From: Tenericutes bacterium 4572_104 | GTDB taxonomy: Bacteria; Bacillota_I; Bacilli_A; Izemoplasmatales; UBA5603 | Assembly (NCBI GenBank): GCA_002084435.1 | Contig: NBLG01000018.1 | Coordinates: 1 to 19,564, forward strand | DNA: 19,564 nucleotides | Direction of reading: 5' to 3' | Shown: piece after piece, positions 1 to 7,410 of the stretch | Layout: each line of letters begins with the position of its first letter | Position numbering within the stretch: the first letter of the stretch is position 1 | Program-made: the position numbers and the translations under genes | Notes under the pieces: model-generated | The model's input: only the letters and a program-made list of their open reading frames with translations | What the model was told of the DNA's origin: nothing | Databases searched by the model: none

Positions 1-1205
1 TTTATGATAATCATGAATATCATGTAAATTTGTATCAGTTAAATAATCAAAACACTGCTTATTTCTTTATAGATTCCTATGATTTTTTTGACCGCGAGAA
101 GATATATGGATATAGTGATGATGGTGACCGCTTTGCATTTCTCTCTTTAGCGGTTATCGAATTTATTGAAAGTTTAGATCAAGCGCCTAATATTATTCAT
201 ATTCATGATTGGCATACAGGTTTATTGCCAATCATATTAAAAAACAAAAATCTAGATTATAAGACATTAATGACAATTCATAATATAGAGTATCAAGGTA
301 TCTATAGTGATAAGATTTATAATAGATTAGGTATTAATGGGGTTAAAAAACCAGGATACAATAAAATTAATTTTATGGAAGTTGGATTAACGAACGCAAC
401 TAAAATATCCACAGTTTCTGAAACCTATAGAAGTGAATTAAGATACGAGTATTACAGTAAAAATCTAGTAGATATCATTAATCGTAGAGAAAGAGATTTT
501 TACGGAGTATTAAATGGATTAGAAGCGGATGTATCTCCTAATTTAGATTTAGAAATTAAAATGAGATATAATTTAGTAAATGTATTCGAAGCTTTGCCGA
601 TAAATAAGTTAGAATTACAAAAACAAGTTGGGTTAGATATTGGAGAACAATATTTTGTTTTAGGAATGGTTACTAGAATAGTAGAACAAAAAGGTTTTGA
701 TATCTTAATACCCGCTTTATTCGAAGTCTTAAAAAATGAACTTATCGAATTTGTAATTTTAGGAACTGGAGAAGAAAAATACCTTGAAAGATTATTAAAA
801 CTTAAGGATAAATTTCCAAATAGAGTAAGTCTTAATCTAACTTATGATGCGACTAAACCTAGCTTTATCTATGCTGGAGCCGATGCGTTTTTAATGCCAT
901 CACGTTATGAACCTTGCGGTATAGGACAGATGATTGCCTTAAAATATGGAACTATTCCTATAGTTCGTCAAACAGGAGGATTAAATGATACTGTTGAAGG
1001 ATATGATTTATCTAGTAAAAGAGGAAATGGTTTCAAGTTTTTTAACTATGATGTTAGAGATTTAGTATTTCAAATTAATAACGCCTTTCACATATATGCT
1101 TATCTAAAAGATGATTGGCGTCAACTAATCATAAATGCAATGAATTCAAATTTTTCTTTAGAAGATACAGCTAAAGAGTATATAGAATTGTACCGAATTA
1201 TCTAG
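1..1205 (+). CDS. glgA: Glycogen synthase, 3' part (cut by the left edge)
   Basis: Transfers glucose from ADP-glucose to the non-reducing end of a growing alpha-1,4-glucan in the cytoplasm (GT5 family). The frame is open back to the first complete codon at position 3, so the TTG at 30 is not the start. About 400 residues are present, against roughly 475-485 for the family, so the first 75-85 residues, including the KxGGL ADP-glucose loop, lie outside the window. Visible family motifs are HIHDWHTG (codons 198-221), the TRIVEQKG segment near 670-700 that opens the second Rossmann domain, and the C-terminal E-x7-E nucleotide-sugar region beginning EPCG at 909 and continuing to RQTGGL. glgP follows 78 bases downstream on the same strand, but it has its own promoter. 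Identification is firm; only the 5' end is unknown. Confidence 0.95.
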   Translation, partial: YDNHEYHVNLYQLNNQNTAYFFIDSYDFFDREKIYGYSDDGDRFAFLSLAVIEFIESLDQAPNIIHIHDWHTGLLPIILKNKNLDYKTLMTIHNIEYQGIYSDKIYNRLGINGVKKPGYNKINFMEVGLTNATKISTVSETYRSELRYEYYSKNLVDIINRRERDFYGVLNGLEADVSPNLDLEIKMRYNLVNVFEALPINKLELQKQVGLDIGEQYFVLGMVTRIVEQKGFDILIPALFEVLKNELIEFVILGTGEEKYLERLLKLKDKFPNRVSLNLTYDATKPSFIYAGADAFLMPSRYEPCGIGQMIALKYGTIPIVRQTGGLNDTVEGYDLSSKRGNGFKFFNYDVRDLVFQINNAFHIYAYLKDDWRQLIINAMNSNFSLEDTAKEYIELYRII

Positions 1206-1228
1206 ATAAACATGGAAACAGTATCATA

Positions 1229-1265
1229 TTGACATGATATATAACTCATGTAATAATGGTATAAT
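1229..1265 (+). promoter_or_regulatory. Promoter of glgP with extended -10 and an internal inverted repeat
   Basis: TGGTATAAT at 1257-1265 is a perfect extended -10. TTGACA occurs at 1229-1234, but 25 bases upstream of that -10, so either the extended -10 works alone or TTGACA pairs with the weaker TAATAA at 1251. ACATGA (1232-1237) and TCATGT (1246-1251) form a 6-bp inverted repeat with an 8-base spacer inside the promoter, a possible operator. Initiation near 1272 would leave a leader of about 12 bases that begins at the ribosome binding site. Confidence 0.6.
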
Positions 1266-1283
1266 AAAATGCGAGGTGTAAGT

Positions 1284-3695
1284 ATGAAAACAGGTGTTTT
1301 TAAAACAAAAGAAAGTTTTATAAAAGAATTTAAGACAAGACTTAAAAAAACATATTTAAAAGATATCTCTAATTCCACAATTAGAGAAAGATATAATATA
1401 TTAGGTACATTGTTAAGAGAAGAAATATCCAAAGATTGGTTTAAAACAAATAAATTATTAGAAAAAAAAGATCAGAAAAAAGTCTATTATTTTTCTATGG
1501 AATTTTTAATGGGTAGACTAATCACTAACAATTTAATGAATATGAATATTCATGATTTAGTAGAGAATGCTTTTTCTGACTTAGGATTAGATTTAAATGA
1601 AGTTGAGCATTATGAATCAGATCCAGGACTTGGCAATGGAGGCTTAGGAAGACTCGCTGCTTGTTATTTAGATTCAATGGCGTCACTTGGTATTCCGGGA
1701 TACGGAAACTGTATTAGATACCGCTATGGATTATTTCGCCAAAAAATAATTGATGGGTATCAAGAAGAACTTCCAGATAATTGGTTGAGTGATGGTTATG
1801 TTTGGGAAATCAGAAGGGAAGAAGAAGCGGTTGATATCCCTTATTTTGGTCATATAAATTATGAAGATGGTAAAGGTTTTGTCTACTATCCTAACGAATA
1901 TATAAAGGCAGTTCCTTATGATGTGCCAATTGTTGGAGATGGAAATGGAATTGTTAATTATCTAAGGCTTTGGAACGCAGAACCTTCAAAATCATTTCCT
2001 AAAGGGAAAAGTCCTTTTACTTATGAAACTGAATTACAAAAAATATCAGGAATATTATATCCCGATGATACAACTCGTGAGGGAAAACAACTTCGTTTAA
2101 AACAACAATATTTCTTTTCAGCTGCTGGTGTAAAGAGTATTACTAATGCTCACTTAAAGAAATATGGTACTCTAAAAAATTTATCAGACTATGTTGTCTT
2201 TCATATAAATGATACACATCCAACATTGGTTATTCCTGAATTGATGAGGATTTTATTAGATGAACAACATATGGAATGGGATGAAGCTTGGGAAATAGTT
2301 ACTAAATCTGTAGCTTATACAAACCATACAATTCTAGCAGAAGCTTTAGAAAAATGGCCAGTTGATATTTTAAAACCACTATTACCAAGAATTTACCAAC
2401 TAATCGAAGAAATCAATCGCCGTTTTCAATTAGATTTACTTGATAAATACGGATATTCAAAAACTGAATTAATCAATAATTTATCTATCATTGAAAATGG
2501 TTTGATAAAAATGGCGAATCTTTGTATTGTTGCTGGATATTCAGTTAATGGAGTGGCTAAACTACATACTGACATTTTAAAGAATATCGAAATGAAAGAT
2601 TTTTATAATTTATATCCAGATAAATTTCATAATGTAACTAATGGAATAACTCATCGAAGATGGTTATTGCATTCAAATAAAGAATTAACAAGTTTAATTG
2701 AAGAATATATAGGACCGGGATTTAAGAAGAAACCTTCACAATTAGAAAAATTATTATTATACAAAGATGATGAAGTTTTGCAAAAAAGATTTTTAGAAAT
2801 AAAACAAATAAAGAAAGCTCAACTTGCAAAGCGTATATATGAAGAACAAGGTATAGAATTAGATATAAATTCTGTTTTTGATATTCAAGTTAAACGCCTT
2901 CATGAATACAAACGTCAATTGATGAATGCTTTACATATTATGTCTATTTATTTTGAATTAAAAAATAATAAAGAATTTCGCAATCAATATGAACCTCATA
3001 CATTTATATTTGGAGCTAAAGCAGCGGCTACATATTATTTCGCAAAAAAAGTTATTAAACTTATTAATACCATCGCAGATAAAGTAAACAAGGATGAAGA
3101 AACAAACAAGTATTTAAAAGTTGTATTCATAGAAAACTATAATGTTAGTTACGCAGAAATAATAATGCCCGCGGCTGATATTTCCGAACAAATATCAACT
3201 GCTTCAAAAGAAGCTTCAGGAACTGGAAATATGAAGTTTATGATGAATGGAGCTTTAACTCTAGGGACTCTAGATGGAGCTAACGTTGAAATTTATGATT
3301 TAGTAGGAAAAGATAATATCTTTATTTTTGGTATGAATTCTGATGAAGTTAATAATTTATTACATAATGGGGGCTATAATCCTAGTGAAATATATCAGAA
3401 TGATTCAGAACTTCATTATTTATTGGATCAATTAGTGAATGGTTTCTTTGAAAAGGAAAATCAAAATGAATTCAAAGACATATACGATAACTTAGTATAC
3501 ACTGATAGATATTTTGTCTTAAAAGATTATCAAGCATATAAGTTAGCTCACTACAAGGCTAATCAAGCATTCAAAAATAAAAATGATTGGGCAAAAAAAG
3601 CAATTGTTAATATAGCTAAAAGTGGTATTTTCGCTTCTGATAGAGCTATTATGGAATACGCTAATAACATTTGGCATGTAAAGCCCTTGATTTAA
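1284..3695 (+). CDS. glgP: Glycogen/starch (alpha-glucan) phosphorylase
   Basis: Pyridoxal-phosphate enzyme of family GT35 that releases glucose-1-phosphate from alpha-1,4-glucan using phosphate; cytoplasmic. The 803 residues match the usual 800-840. YFSMEFLMGR and GNGGLGRLAA lie in the N-terminal half, and the PLP-binding lysine is K651 in GTGNMKF, inside the conserved EASGTGNMKFMMNGALTLGT segment. The frame also opens at ATG 1269, but GAGGTG at 1273-1278 is 5 bases from ATG 1284, and the 1269 codon overlaps the predicted transcription start, so 1284 is chosen. It follows glgA and precedes a cyclase-family gene by 12 bases. Together with pgcA (8894) it gives a route from glycogen to glucose-6-phosphate. 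Very secure. Confidence 0.97.
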   Translation: MKTGVFKTKESFIKEFKTRLKKTYLKDISNSTIRERYNILGTLLREEISKDWFKTNKLLEKKDQKKVYYFSMEFLMGRLITNNLMNMNIHDLVENAFSDLGLDLNEVEHYESDPGLGNGGLGRLAACYLDSMASLGIPGYGNCIRYRYGLFRQKIIDGYQEELPDNWLSDGYVWEIRREEEAVDIPYFGHINYEDGKGFVYYPNEYIKAVPYDVPIVGDGNGIVNYLRLWNAEPSKSFPKGKSPFTYETELQKISGILYPDDTTREGKQLRLKQQYFFSAAGVKSITNAHLKKYGTLKNLSDYVVFHINDTHPTLVIPELMRILLDEQHMEWDEAWEIVTKSVAYTNHTILAEALEKWPVDILKPLLPRIYQLIEEINRRFQLDLLDKYGYSKTELINNLSIIENGLIKMANLCIVAGYSVNGVAKLHTDILKNIEMKDFYNLYPDKFHNVTNGITHRRWLLHSNKELTSLIEEYIGPGFKKKPSQLEKLLLYKDDEVLQKRFLEIKQIKKAQLAKRIYEEQGIELDINSVFDIQVKRLHEYKRQLMNALHIMSIYFELKNNKEFRNQYEPHTFIFGAKAAATYYFAKKVIKLINTIADKVNKDEETNKYLKVVFIENYNVSYAEIIMPAADISEQISTASKEASGTGNMKFMMNGALTLGTLDGANVEIYDLVGKDNIFIFGMNSDEVNNLLHNGGYNPSEIYQNDSELHYLLDQLVNGFFEKENQNEFKDIYDNLVYTDRYFVLKDYQAYKLAHYKANQAFKNKNDWAKKAIVNIAKSGIFASDRAIMEYANNIWHVKPLI

Positions 3696-3707
3696 AAGGA
3701 GATAAAG

Positions 3708-4334
3708 ATGAATCCTTGGATTGATTTAACAGTATTAATTGATGAATTTTATCAAGTTTTTCCCGGTGATGAGTTAATTGTTTTAAAAGACTTAAAAACT
3801 ATAGAGAAAGATAAATATCATATTAAACAAATCACCACAAACATGCATGTAGGCACTCATTTAGACACAAAAAAACATGTCTTTAAAGATGGAGATTCAT
3901 TAGAAACAATAGATTTTTCTAAATTTATTGGTTTAGCCTATGTTATAAAACCTATAATTATTAATAATATAATTCAAACTTCATCAATTACATTAAAAAC
4001 AGGGGATTCTATTTCTATATTAATTTTAGATTTAGATTGGGCTAAGTATTTAAATACTGATAAATATTATTCTTATCCTAAGTTTCAAAAAAATATTTTA
4101 GAACTTTTAAAAAAACATAATATTCAGGTATTAGGACTAGATATTCCTTCACCTGAATACGAAAATGAAAATTTCTTGCAAATGCATAGGGATTTACTAG
4201 GTAACGATATATTTATAATTGAAAATTTAACAAATTTAAAAAAACTAAACAAGATAGTTGATTTTATTGGACTACCACTAAAGATTAAAGGAATGGATGC
4301 ATCAATATTAAGATGTGTCGCAAAAAATCATTAA
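3708..4334 (+). CDS. Cyclase-family (kynurenine formamidase-like) metal-dependent hydrolase
   Basis: A 208-residue protein of the cyclase family (PF04199), whose known members include arylformamidase and isatin hydrolase; these are metal-dependent amide or ring hydrolases. The signature is HVGTHLD at residues 47-53 followed by H57, the usual HxGTHxDxxxH metal site. The C-terminal part has the family's LGLDIPSPE stretch (roughly 143-151) and a DFIGLPLKIKGMDASILR ending. No signal peptide or helix is seen, so it is probably cytoplasmic. AAAGGAG lies 7-8 bases before the ATG, and the gene begins 12 bases after glgP, so the two are probably co-transcribed. No tryptophan-degradation gene is nearby, so kynurenine is not supported as substrate; the true substrate is unknown. 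Confidence 0.8.
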   Translation: MNPWIDLTVLIDEFYQVFPGDELIVLKDLKTIEKDKYHIKQITTNMHVGTHLDTKKHVFKDGDSLETIDFSKFIGLAYVIKPIIINNIIQTSSITLKTGDSISILILDLDWAKYLNTDKYYSYPKFQKNILELLKKHNIQVLGLDIPSPEYENENFLQMHRDLLGNDIFIIENLTNLKKLNKIVDFIGLPLKIKGMDASILRCVAKNH

Positions 4335-4340
4335 ATATAT

Positions 4341-4368
4341 TTGACTTATTTTTAAAATATAATATAAT
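4341..4368 (+). promoter_or_regulatory. Promoter of the FMN riboswitch unit
   Basis: TTGACT at 4341-4346 and TATAAT at 4363-4368 are separated by 16 bases. The predicted start is around 4375, just before the aptamer. A second TATAAT at 4358-4363 overlaps but is too close to the -35. Confidence 0.65.
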
Positions 4369-4379
4369 TAAATTAGAAA

Positions 4380-4484
4380 ACTTCAGGGCAGGGCGAAATT
4401 CCCTACCGGCGGTAAAAGTCCGCGAGCTTAGGCATGATTAGGTGAAATTCCTAAACCGACAGTTAAAGTCTGGATGGAAGAAGT
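4380..4484 (+). ncRNA. FMN riboswitch aptamer (RFN element)
   Basis: The conserved RFN core is readable in order: AGGGCAGGGCGAAATTCCCT (4385-4404), then the ACCGGCGGTAAAAGTCCGCG hairpin, AGC, the TTAGG...CCTAA hairpin, then ACCGACAGTTAAAGTCTGGATGG closing with GAAGAAGT. The outer helix can pair ACTTC (4380-4384) with GAAGT (4480-4484). It senses FMN and precedes a riboflavin transporter gene, the standard arrangement in low-GC Gram-positives. Confidence 0.95.
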
Positions 4485-4495
4485 ATTTTCGCAAG

Positions 4496-4530
4496 AAAAA
4501 TGCCCGATTTTCGTGCATTTTTATTTTTTT
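4496..4530 (+). terminator. Riboswitch-controlled intrinsic terminator
   Basis: AAAAATGC (4496-4503) pairs with GCATTTTT (4515-4522), with an inner CGA/TCG stem and TTT loop, followed by ATTTTTTT. An alternative hairpin, TTTTC (4486-4490), GCAA loop and GAAAA (4495-4499), uses the same A-tract as the terminator's 5' arm and could compete with it. This supports control by premature transcription termination when FMN is bound. Confidence 0.85.
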
Positions 4531-4545
4531 ATGGAGGTAAATACA

Positions 4546-5373
4546 ATGAATTTTTGGGTTTATTTTATGGTTGGGATTTCAGTTGCTTTAGCTTTAGGAT
4601 TAATGTTTTTAATCTACAAAAATCTAAAGGAAGCTAAGAAAATATTAAACTTATCAGTGATTTCTATTGTTTTTGTTATTATAGGCTTAACAATAGGATT
4701 GTGGTTAAATAACAATTCTCTAAAAAGTATACTGATTTATGATGCAGCTTTATTGATTGGATATTCATTGATTATGTTATTAATATATTTCTTTAAAAAG
4801 AATACTAAGAAAAACAATAAATTAAACACAAAAATGACTGCGTTTTTAGGAATAATAGTTGGAATGGCAAGTGTCCTTATGATACTTGGATTTTCAATTA
4901 TACCTGGGTTTATTTTTTTAAAAGTTGAATTTTCTGCCTTGGTTATTTTTGTGACGCTTTTATGGTTTGACTTTAAAACAGCGGTTATTGTATCTCTCTT
5001 AACCAATATTTTACATTTTTTAATGCCAGGTACACCTCCTTTAATTCCTTTATTAGATGAAATGGTTAATTTTTTAGCGACTATGATATTTATATTACCT
5101 ACCGCTATATACTTAAATAAAGATAGAAAAGCGAGAGGAATTAATCATATTTCTATATTATGGCTTACAATTTTAGGTGTTGCATTAACAACCGTATTAA
5201 TGGTATTATTTAATCAATATATCAATTTACCAATAATTTATAAAATAGATATGTCATTTAAAGAAGTTCTAACTGTATTTGGTATATTTAATTTCATAAA
5301 ATGGAGTTTAGATGCTTTTTTAATAAATCTTACATGGAAGAGATTTTATTCACTTAAAACAAATATTTTTTAA
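4546..5373 (+). CDS. ribU: RibU-type riboflavin ECF transporter S component with N-terminal membrane extension
   Basis: Substrate-binding membrane subunit that captures riboflavin and works with a shared energising module (EcfT plus two ATPases), which is not in this window. The S-component domain covers about residues 97-265 and shows the RibU-like stretch FLKVEFSAL near 124-131, then PGTPPLIPLLDEMVNF. The FMN riboswitch upstream supports the assignment. The protein has 275 residues against about 190-200 for typical RibU: an extra N-terminal block of three hydrophobic helices (about 3-24, 36-54 and 61-83) ends in a lysine-rich linker (84-96). ATG 4546 is chosen because GGAGGT sits at 4533-4538, 7 bases before it; the frame upstream runs into the terminator and aptamer. 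The next gene follows after 18 bases. Confidence 0.85.
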   Translation: MNFWVYFMVGISVALALGLMFLIYKNLKEAKKILNLSVISIVFVIIGLTIGLWLNNNSLKSILIYDAALLIGYSLIMLLIYFFKKNTKKNNKLNTKMTAFLGIIVGMASVLMILGFSIIPGFIFLKVEFSALVIFVTLLWFDFKTAVIVSLLTNILHFLMPGTPPLIPLLDEMVNFLATMIFILPTAIYLNKDRKARGINHISILWLTILGVALTTVLMVLFNQYINLPIIYKIDMSFKEVLTVFGIFNFIKWSLDAFLINLTWKRFYSLKTNIF

Positions 5374-5391
5374 AAAAGAAGAAGGTAAGTT

Positions 5392-5823
5392 ATGAAACGT
5401 TTAATCTTAATAATATTTTTGACTATATTTCTTACAGGTTGTAATTCTTTGGCTTTAATAAACCCATCAGCAAATACAGCTACAACCACAACAAATACAT
5501 CAACTAAAAATTATGATGATTTTTCTGATTTAATGATTACTAACGCTGATGAACAATTGACTCAAAATTATTCAGTTTATTATCTGTATTATTTTCAAGA
5601 AGCTTGTTATGCTTGTAATCAAATAAAAAATGAAGTCCTATCAAAGATAGAACTTCTCGAAAATGATAAGATTTATTTAATTGATGTACATGGAGTAGAT
5701 GATATATGTGAATCGATTAATGTAACTCATACGCCTTCAATAGTTAAAATTGTAGATCATCAGGTTGAATATATAAAAGAAGGTTCAACCGATGTATTAG
5801 AAGTATTAAATTCTTTGTCTTAA
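5392..5823 (+). CDS. Thioredoxin-fold lipoprotein
   Basis: A 143-residue predicted lipoprotein. Hydrophobic signal residues 4-14 are followed by a lipobox LTGC with the lipidated cysteine at C17, then a Thr/Asn-rich tether (about 28-40). The rest resembles a thioredoxin-like domain: CxxC at C72-Y-A-C75 after a YYLYYF strand, and the expected cis-proline in THTPS (P115). It would sit on the outer face of the membrane as a thiol-disulfide oxidoreductase or redox-linked factor. AAGAAGG precedes the ATG. It lies 18 bases after ribU, so it is probably under the same FMN riboswitch. Its partner is unknown. A second cysteine (C106) is unusual for a simple thioredoxin. Confidence 0.75.
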   Translation: MKRLILIIFLTIFLTGCNSLALINPSANTATTTTNTSTKNYDDFSDLMITNADEQLTQNYSVYYLYYFQEACYACNQIKNEVLSKIELLENDKIYLIDVHGVDDICESINVTHTPSIVKIVDHQVEYIKEGSTDVLEVLNSLS

Positions 5824-5844
5824 ATTTCAGACAAAGATTTTTTT
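5812..5844 (+). terminator. Intrinsic terminator of the ribU unit
   Basis: TCTTTGTCT (5812-5820) pairs perfectly with AGACAAAGA (5829-5837), and T7 follows from 5838. The left arm is the end of the lipoprotein gene. The hairpin also covers the last codons of the converging minus-strand gene, whose stop codon overlaps the plus-strand stop. On the minus strand no good U-tract follows. Confidence 0.85.
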
Positions 5845-6584
5845 ATTTTAGGATGAATAGTGTATGAAACATGCTGGTTTATGCTTTCAAGATAATAAAC
5901 AGAGATTGATTTAATTCGATTGCTGTTGCCTGAACGGATATATATATACTCTAATATTTTTGTGGGAAAGTTTTGAATAAAATTGCTGAAAATATATTTC
6001 TTATAAACGCTTAAAAATCTATTAGATATATCATCATGCAATTTAAAAACAGTCTTCTTTTCTTTTCTTTTAATATTATCAATTTTGGCTTTATTAAAGT
6101 TGAGCCAAAATATATATTTTTCTTTAATAAAATCAATCTTATCCAAATCTTTATGAACTTCAATTTTATCATAACTTGATTTATAAAGTATCGCTAATTC
6201 ATCGCTAAAATATATTTCTATATTAAGACGTTTGTCAAATATATAGTAAAATTTATTCAAATGAATATCTTTGTCAACGACGATATATAAATTTCTTTTT
6301 TGAAATTTAGTAACGATTAAAAGGAATATAGAAATTAAAATTATAAGCCCTATAATAGTGAAAAATTTATAAAAAAAGTTTTGATAAATTGGATCATTAA
6401 AATGCCTAGAAACCCCATTGAAATTCATATCTATTCGAAATAGATATAGAATAAAGAAAGTTAAAAATAACGAAAAAAATGTAAATATCAAAATAAATAA
6501 AATTAATTTCAATAAATTATTTTTTTTATATATTGCGCAAGTATTAATATTAGAAAAATCAAATCCGAGTTCAGAATAAAGCAT
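5820..6584 (-). CDS. Two-helix membrane protein of unknown function
   Basis: Family not recognised. The 254 residues comprise a short N-terminal segment, two hydrophobic helices (about 24-49 and 71-92) separated by a roughly 20-residue loop, then a soluble 160-residue domain rich in Lys, Ile and Tyr that looks alpha/beta and is probably cytoplasmic. No signal peptide or catalytic motif is evident. The frame also opens at ATG 6608, but AAAGGAG (6593-6599) is correctly spaced before the ATG at 6584, and a predicted -10 lies on 6607-6615, so the upstream ATG would not be transcribed. The gene is divergent from the GDPD-like gene and convergent with the lipoprotein gene, and its stop overlaps that gene's stop. 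It may have a small sensor or bacterial-PH-like architecture, but this is not supported by any motif. Confidence 0.6.
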   Translation of the reverse strand: MLYSELGFDFSNINTCAIYKKNNLLKLILFILIFTFFSLFLTFFILYLFRIDMNFNGVSRHFNDPIYQNFFYKFFTIIGLIILISIFLLIVTKFQKRNLYIVVDKDIHLNKFYYIFDKRLNIEIYFSDELAILYKSSYDKIEVHKDLDKIDFIKEKYIFWLNFNKAKIDNIKRKEKKTVFKLHDDISNRFLSVYKKYIFSNFIQNFPTKILEYIYIRSGNSNRIKSISVYYLESINQHVSYTIHPKIKKSLSEI

Positions 6585-6606
6585 TAAATCATCTCCTTTT
6601 ATAAAC

Positions 6607-6615
6607 ATCTTACCA
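6607..6615 (-). promoter_or_regulatory. Extended -10 promoter for the minus-strand membrane protein
   Basis: Read on the minus strand, 6615-6607 is TGGTAAGAT, an extended -10. Initiation near 6600 would leave a leader of about 16 bases starting at the Shine-Dalgarno sequence. No clear -35 is seen. Confidence 0.45.
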
Positions 6616-6659
6616 AAAAACTGATTTTTTTAAAATCGTATTCATAAAAATAATATTTA

Positions 6660-6668
6660 TGGTAAAAT
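6660..6668 (+). promoter_or_regulatory. Extended -10 promoter for the GDPD-like/psuK unit
   Basis: TGGTAAAAT is an extended -10 just upstream of the 6700 gene; predicted start about 6675, leader about 25 bases. No convincing -35. It is divergent from the similar TGGTAAGAT on the other strand, 45 bases away. Confidence 0.5.
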
Positions 6669-6699
6669 ATTTATATACATTTAGACAAAGGCGGAAAAT

Positions 6700-7410
6700 A
6701 TGAATACAATAAAAATTGACAAATATTTTAAAGGAATGATTGCGAACAGAGGTCTGAGTGGAATAGAAACAGAAAATACTATTTTTGCTTTTTTAGCCGC
6801 GGCTAATAGGGCATATTTTGGAATCAGTACTGATCTAAATGTTTCTAAAGATAATAAAATAATAGTCACGAGAGATGATACATTGTTGCGCCTTGGATTA
6901 TTAAATCTTTATATCCCCAGCTTCAGTTATGATGAACTAAAGAAATTTGCTTTAGTTGACCGAAAAACCGCTAATTTAAATTCTAATTTATTTATTCCTT
7001 TATTCTCTGATTTTTTAGCTATTACTTCGACATATAGAAAAGCTGCTTTTTTAAGATTAGGTAAATATTTAAAACATAATCATTTAGATAGTATTATATA
7101 TGAAATGGAGAAATATTCTAATTCTATATATTTAATTTCTGATAATCGCAAAAATCTTCTGTATTTAAAGAAAAATACCAAAAATAATATTTTTTTAGCT
7201 GTGAAAAAAGTGGATGAAGAAACATTTGATTTTTGTAAAAAAAATGGATTTAATCTTCATATAGAAGTTAATAATTTTGATAAAGAAATTGTAAAAAAAA
7301 TGCATTTATTAGGACTTAAAGTGAGTGTTGAGGTTGTGAATGACAAATCATTGGCTGAGAAACTTATAAAATATGATGTTGATTATATCTTCACTGATAT
7401 CTTAGAATGA
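6700..7410 (+). CDS. Glycerophosphodiester phosphodiesterase-like protein lacking catalytic residues
   Basis: A 236-residue protein with the GDPD TIM-barrel layout. The N-terminal block follows the family pattern HRG...PENTxxAFxxA...ExD...KDG..V..HD.TL.R, and the C-terminal 'GLKVSVEVVNDKSLAEKLIKYDVD-YIFTD' region matches the usual end. The key positions are changed: the first catalytic His is N16 (NRG), the metal-binding Glu is S43 (only D45 of ExD remains), the second His is R58, and the later ExK Glu is probably R119. Hydrolysis of glycerophosphodiesters is therefore unlikely; a binding or regulatory role is inferred. The reading frame is intact, so this is a divergent protein and not a broken gene. 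GGCGG precedes the ATG. Its TGA stop overlaps the psuK start by ATGA, implying translational coupling. Confidence 0.7.
   Translation: MNTIKIDKYFKGMIANRGLSGIETENTIFAFLAAANRAYFGISTDLNVSKDNKIIVTRDDTLLRLGLLNLYIPSFSYDELKKFALVDRKTANLNSNLFIPLFSDFLAITSTYRKAAFLRLGKYLKHNHLDSIIYEMEKYSNSIYLISDNRKNLLYLKKNTKNNIFLAVKKVDEETFDFCKKNGFNLHIEVNNFDKEIVKKMHLLGLKVSVEVVNDKSLAEKLIKYDVDYIFTDILE

Noticed and set aside
1202..1432. 76-codon minus-strand frame over the glgP promoter
   Set aside because: Lies opposite glgP coding sequence and its promoter; hydrophobic low-complexity translation typical of an antisense shadow.
4474..4545. N-terminal extension of ribU to 4474
   Set aside because: It would be encoded by the end of the FMN aptamer and the terminator hairpin; a good ribosome binding site supports 4546.
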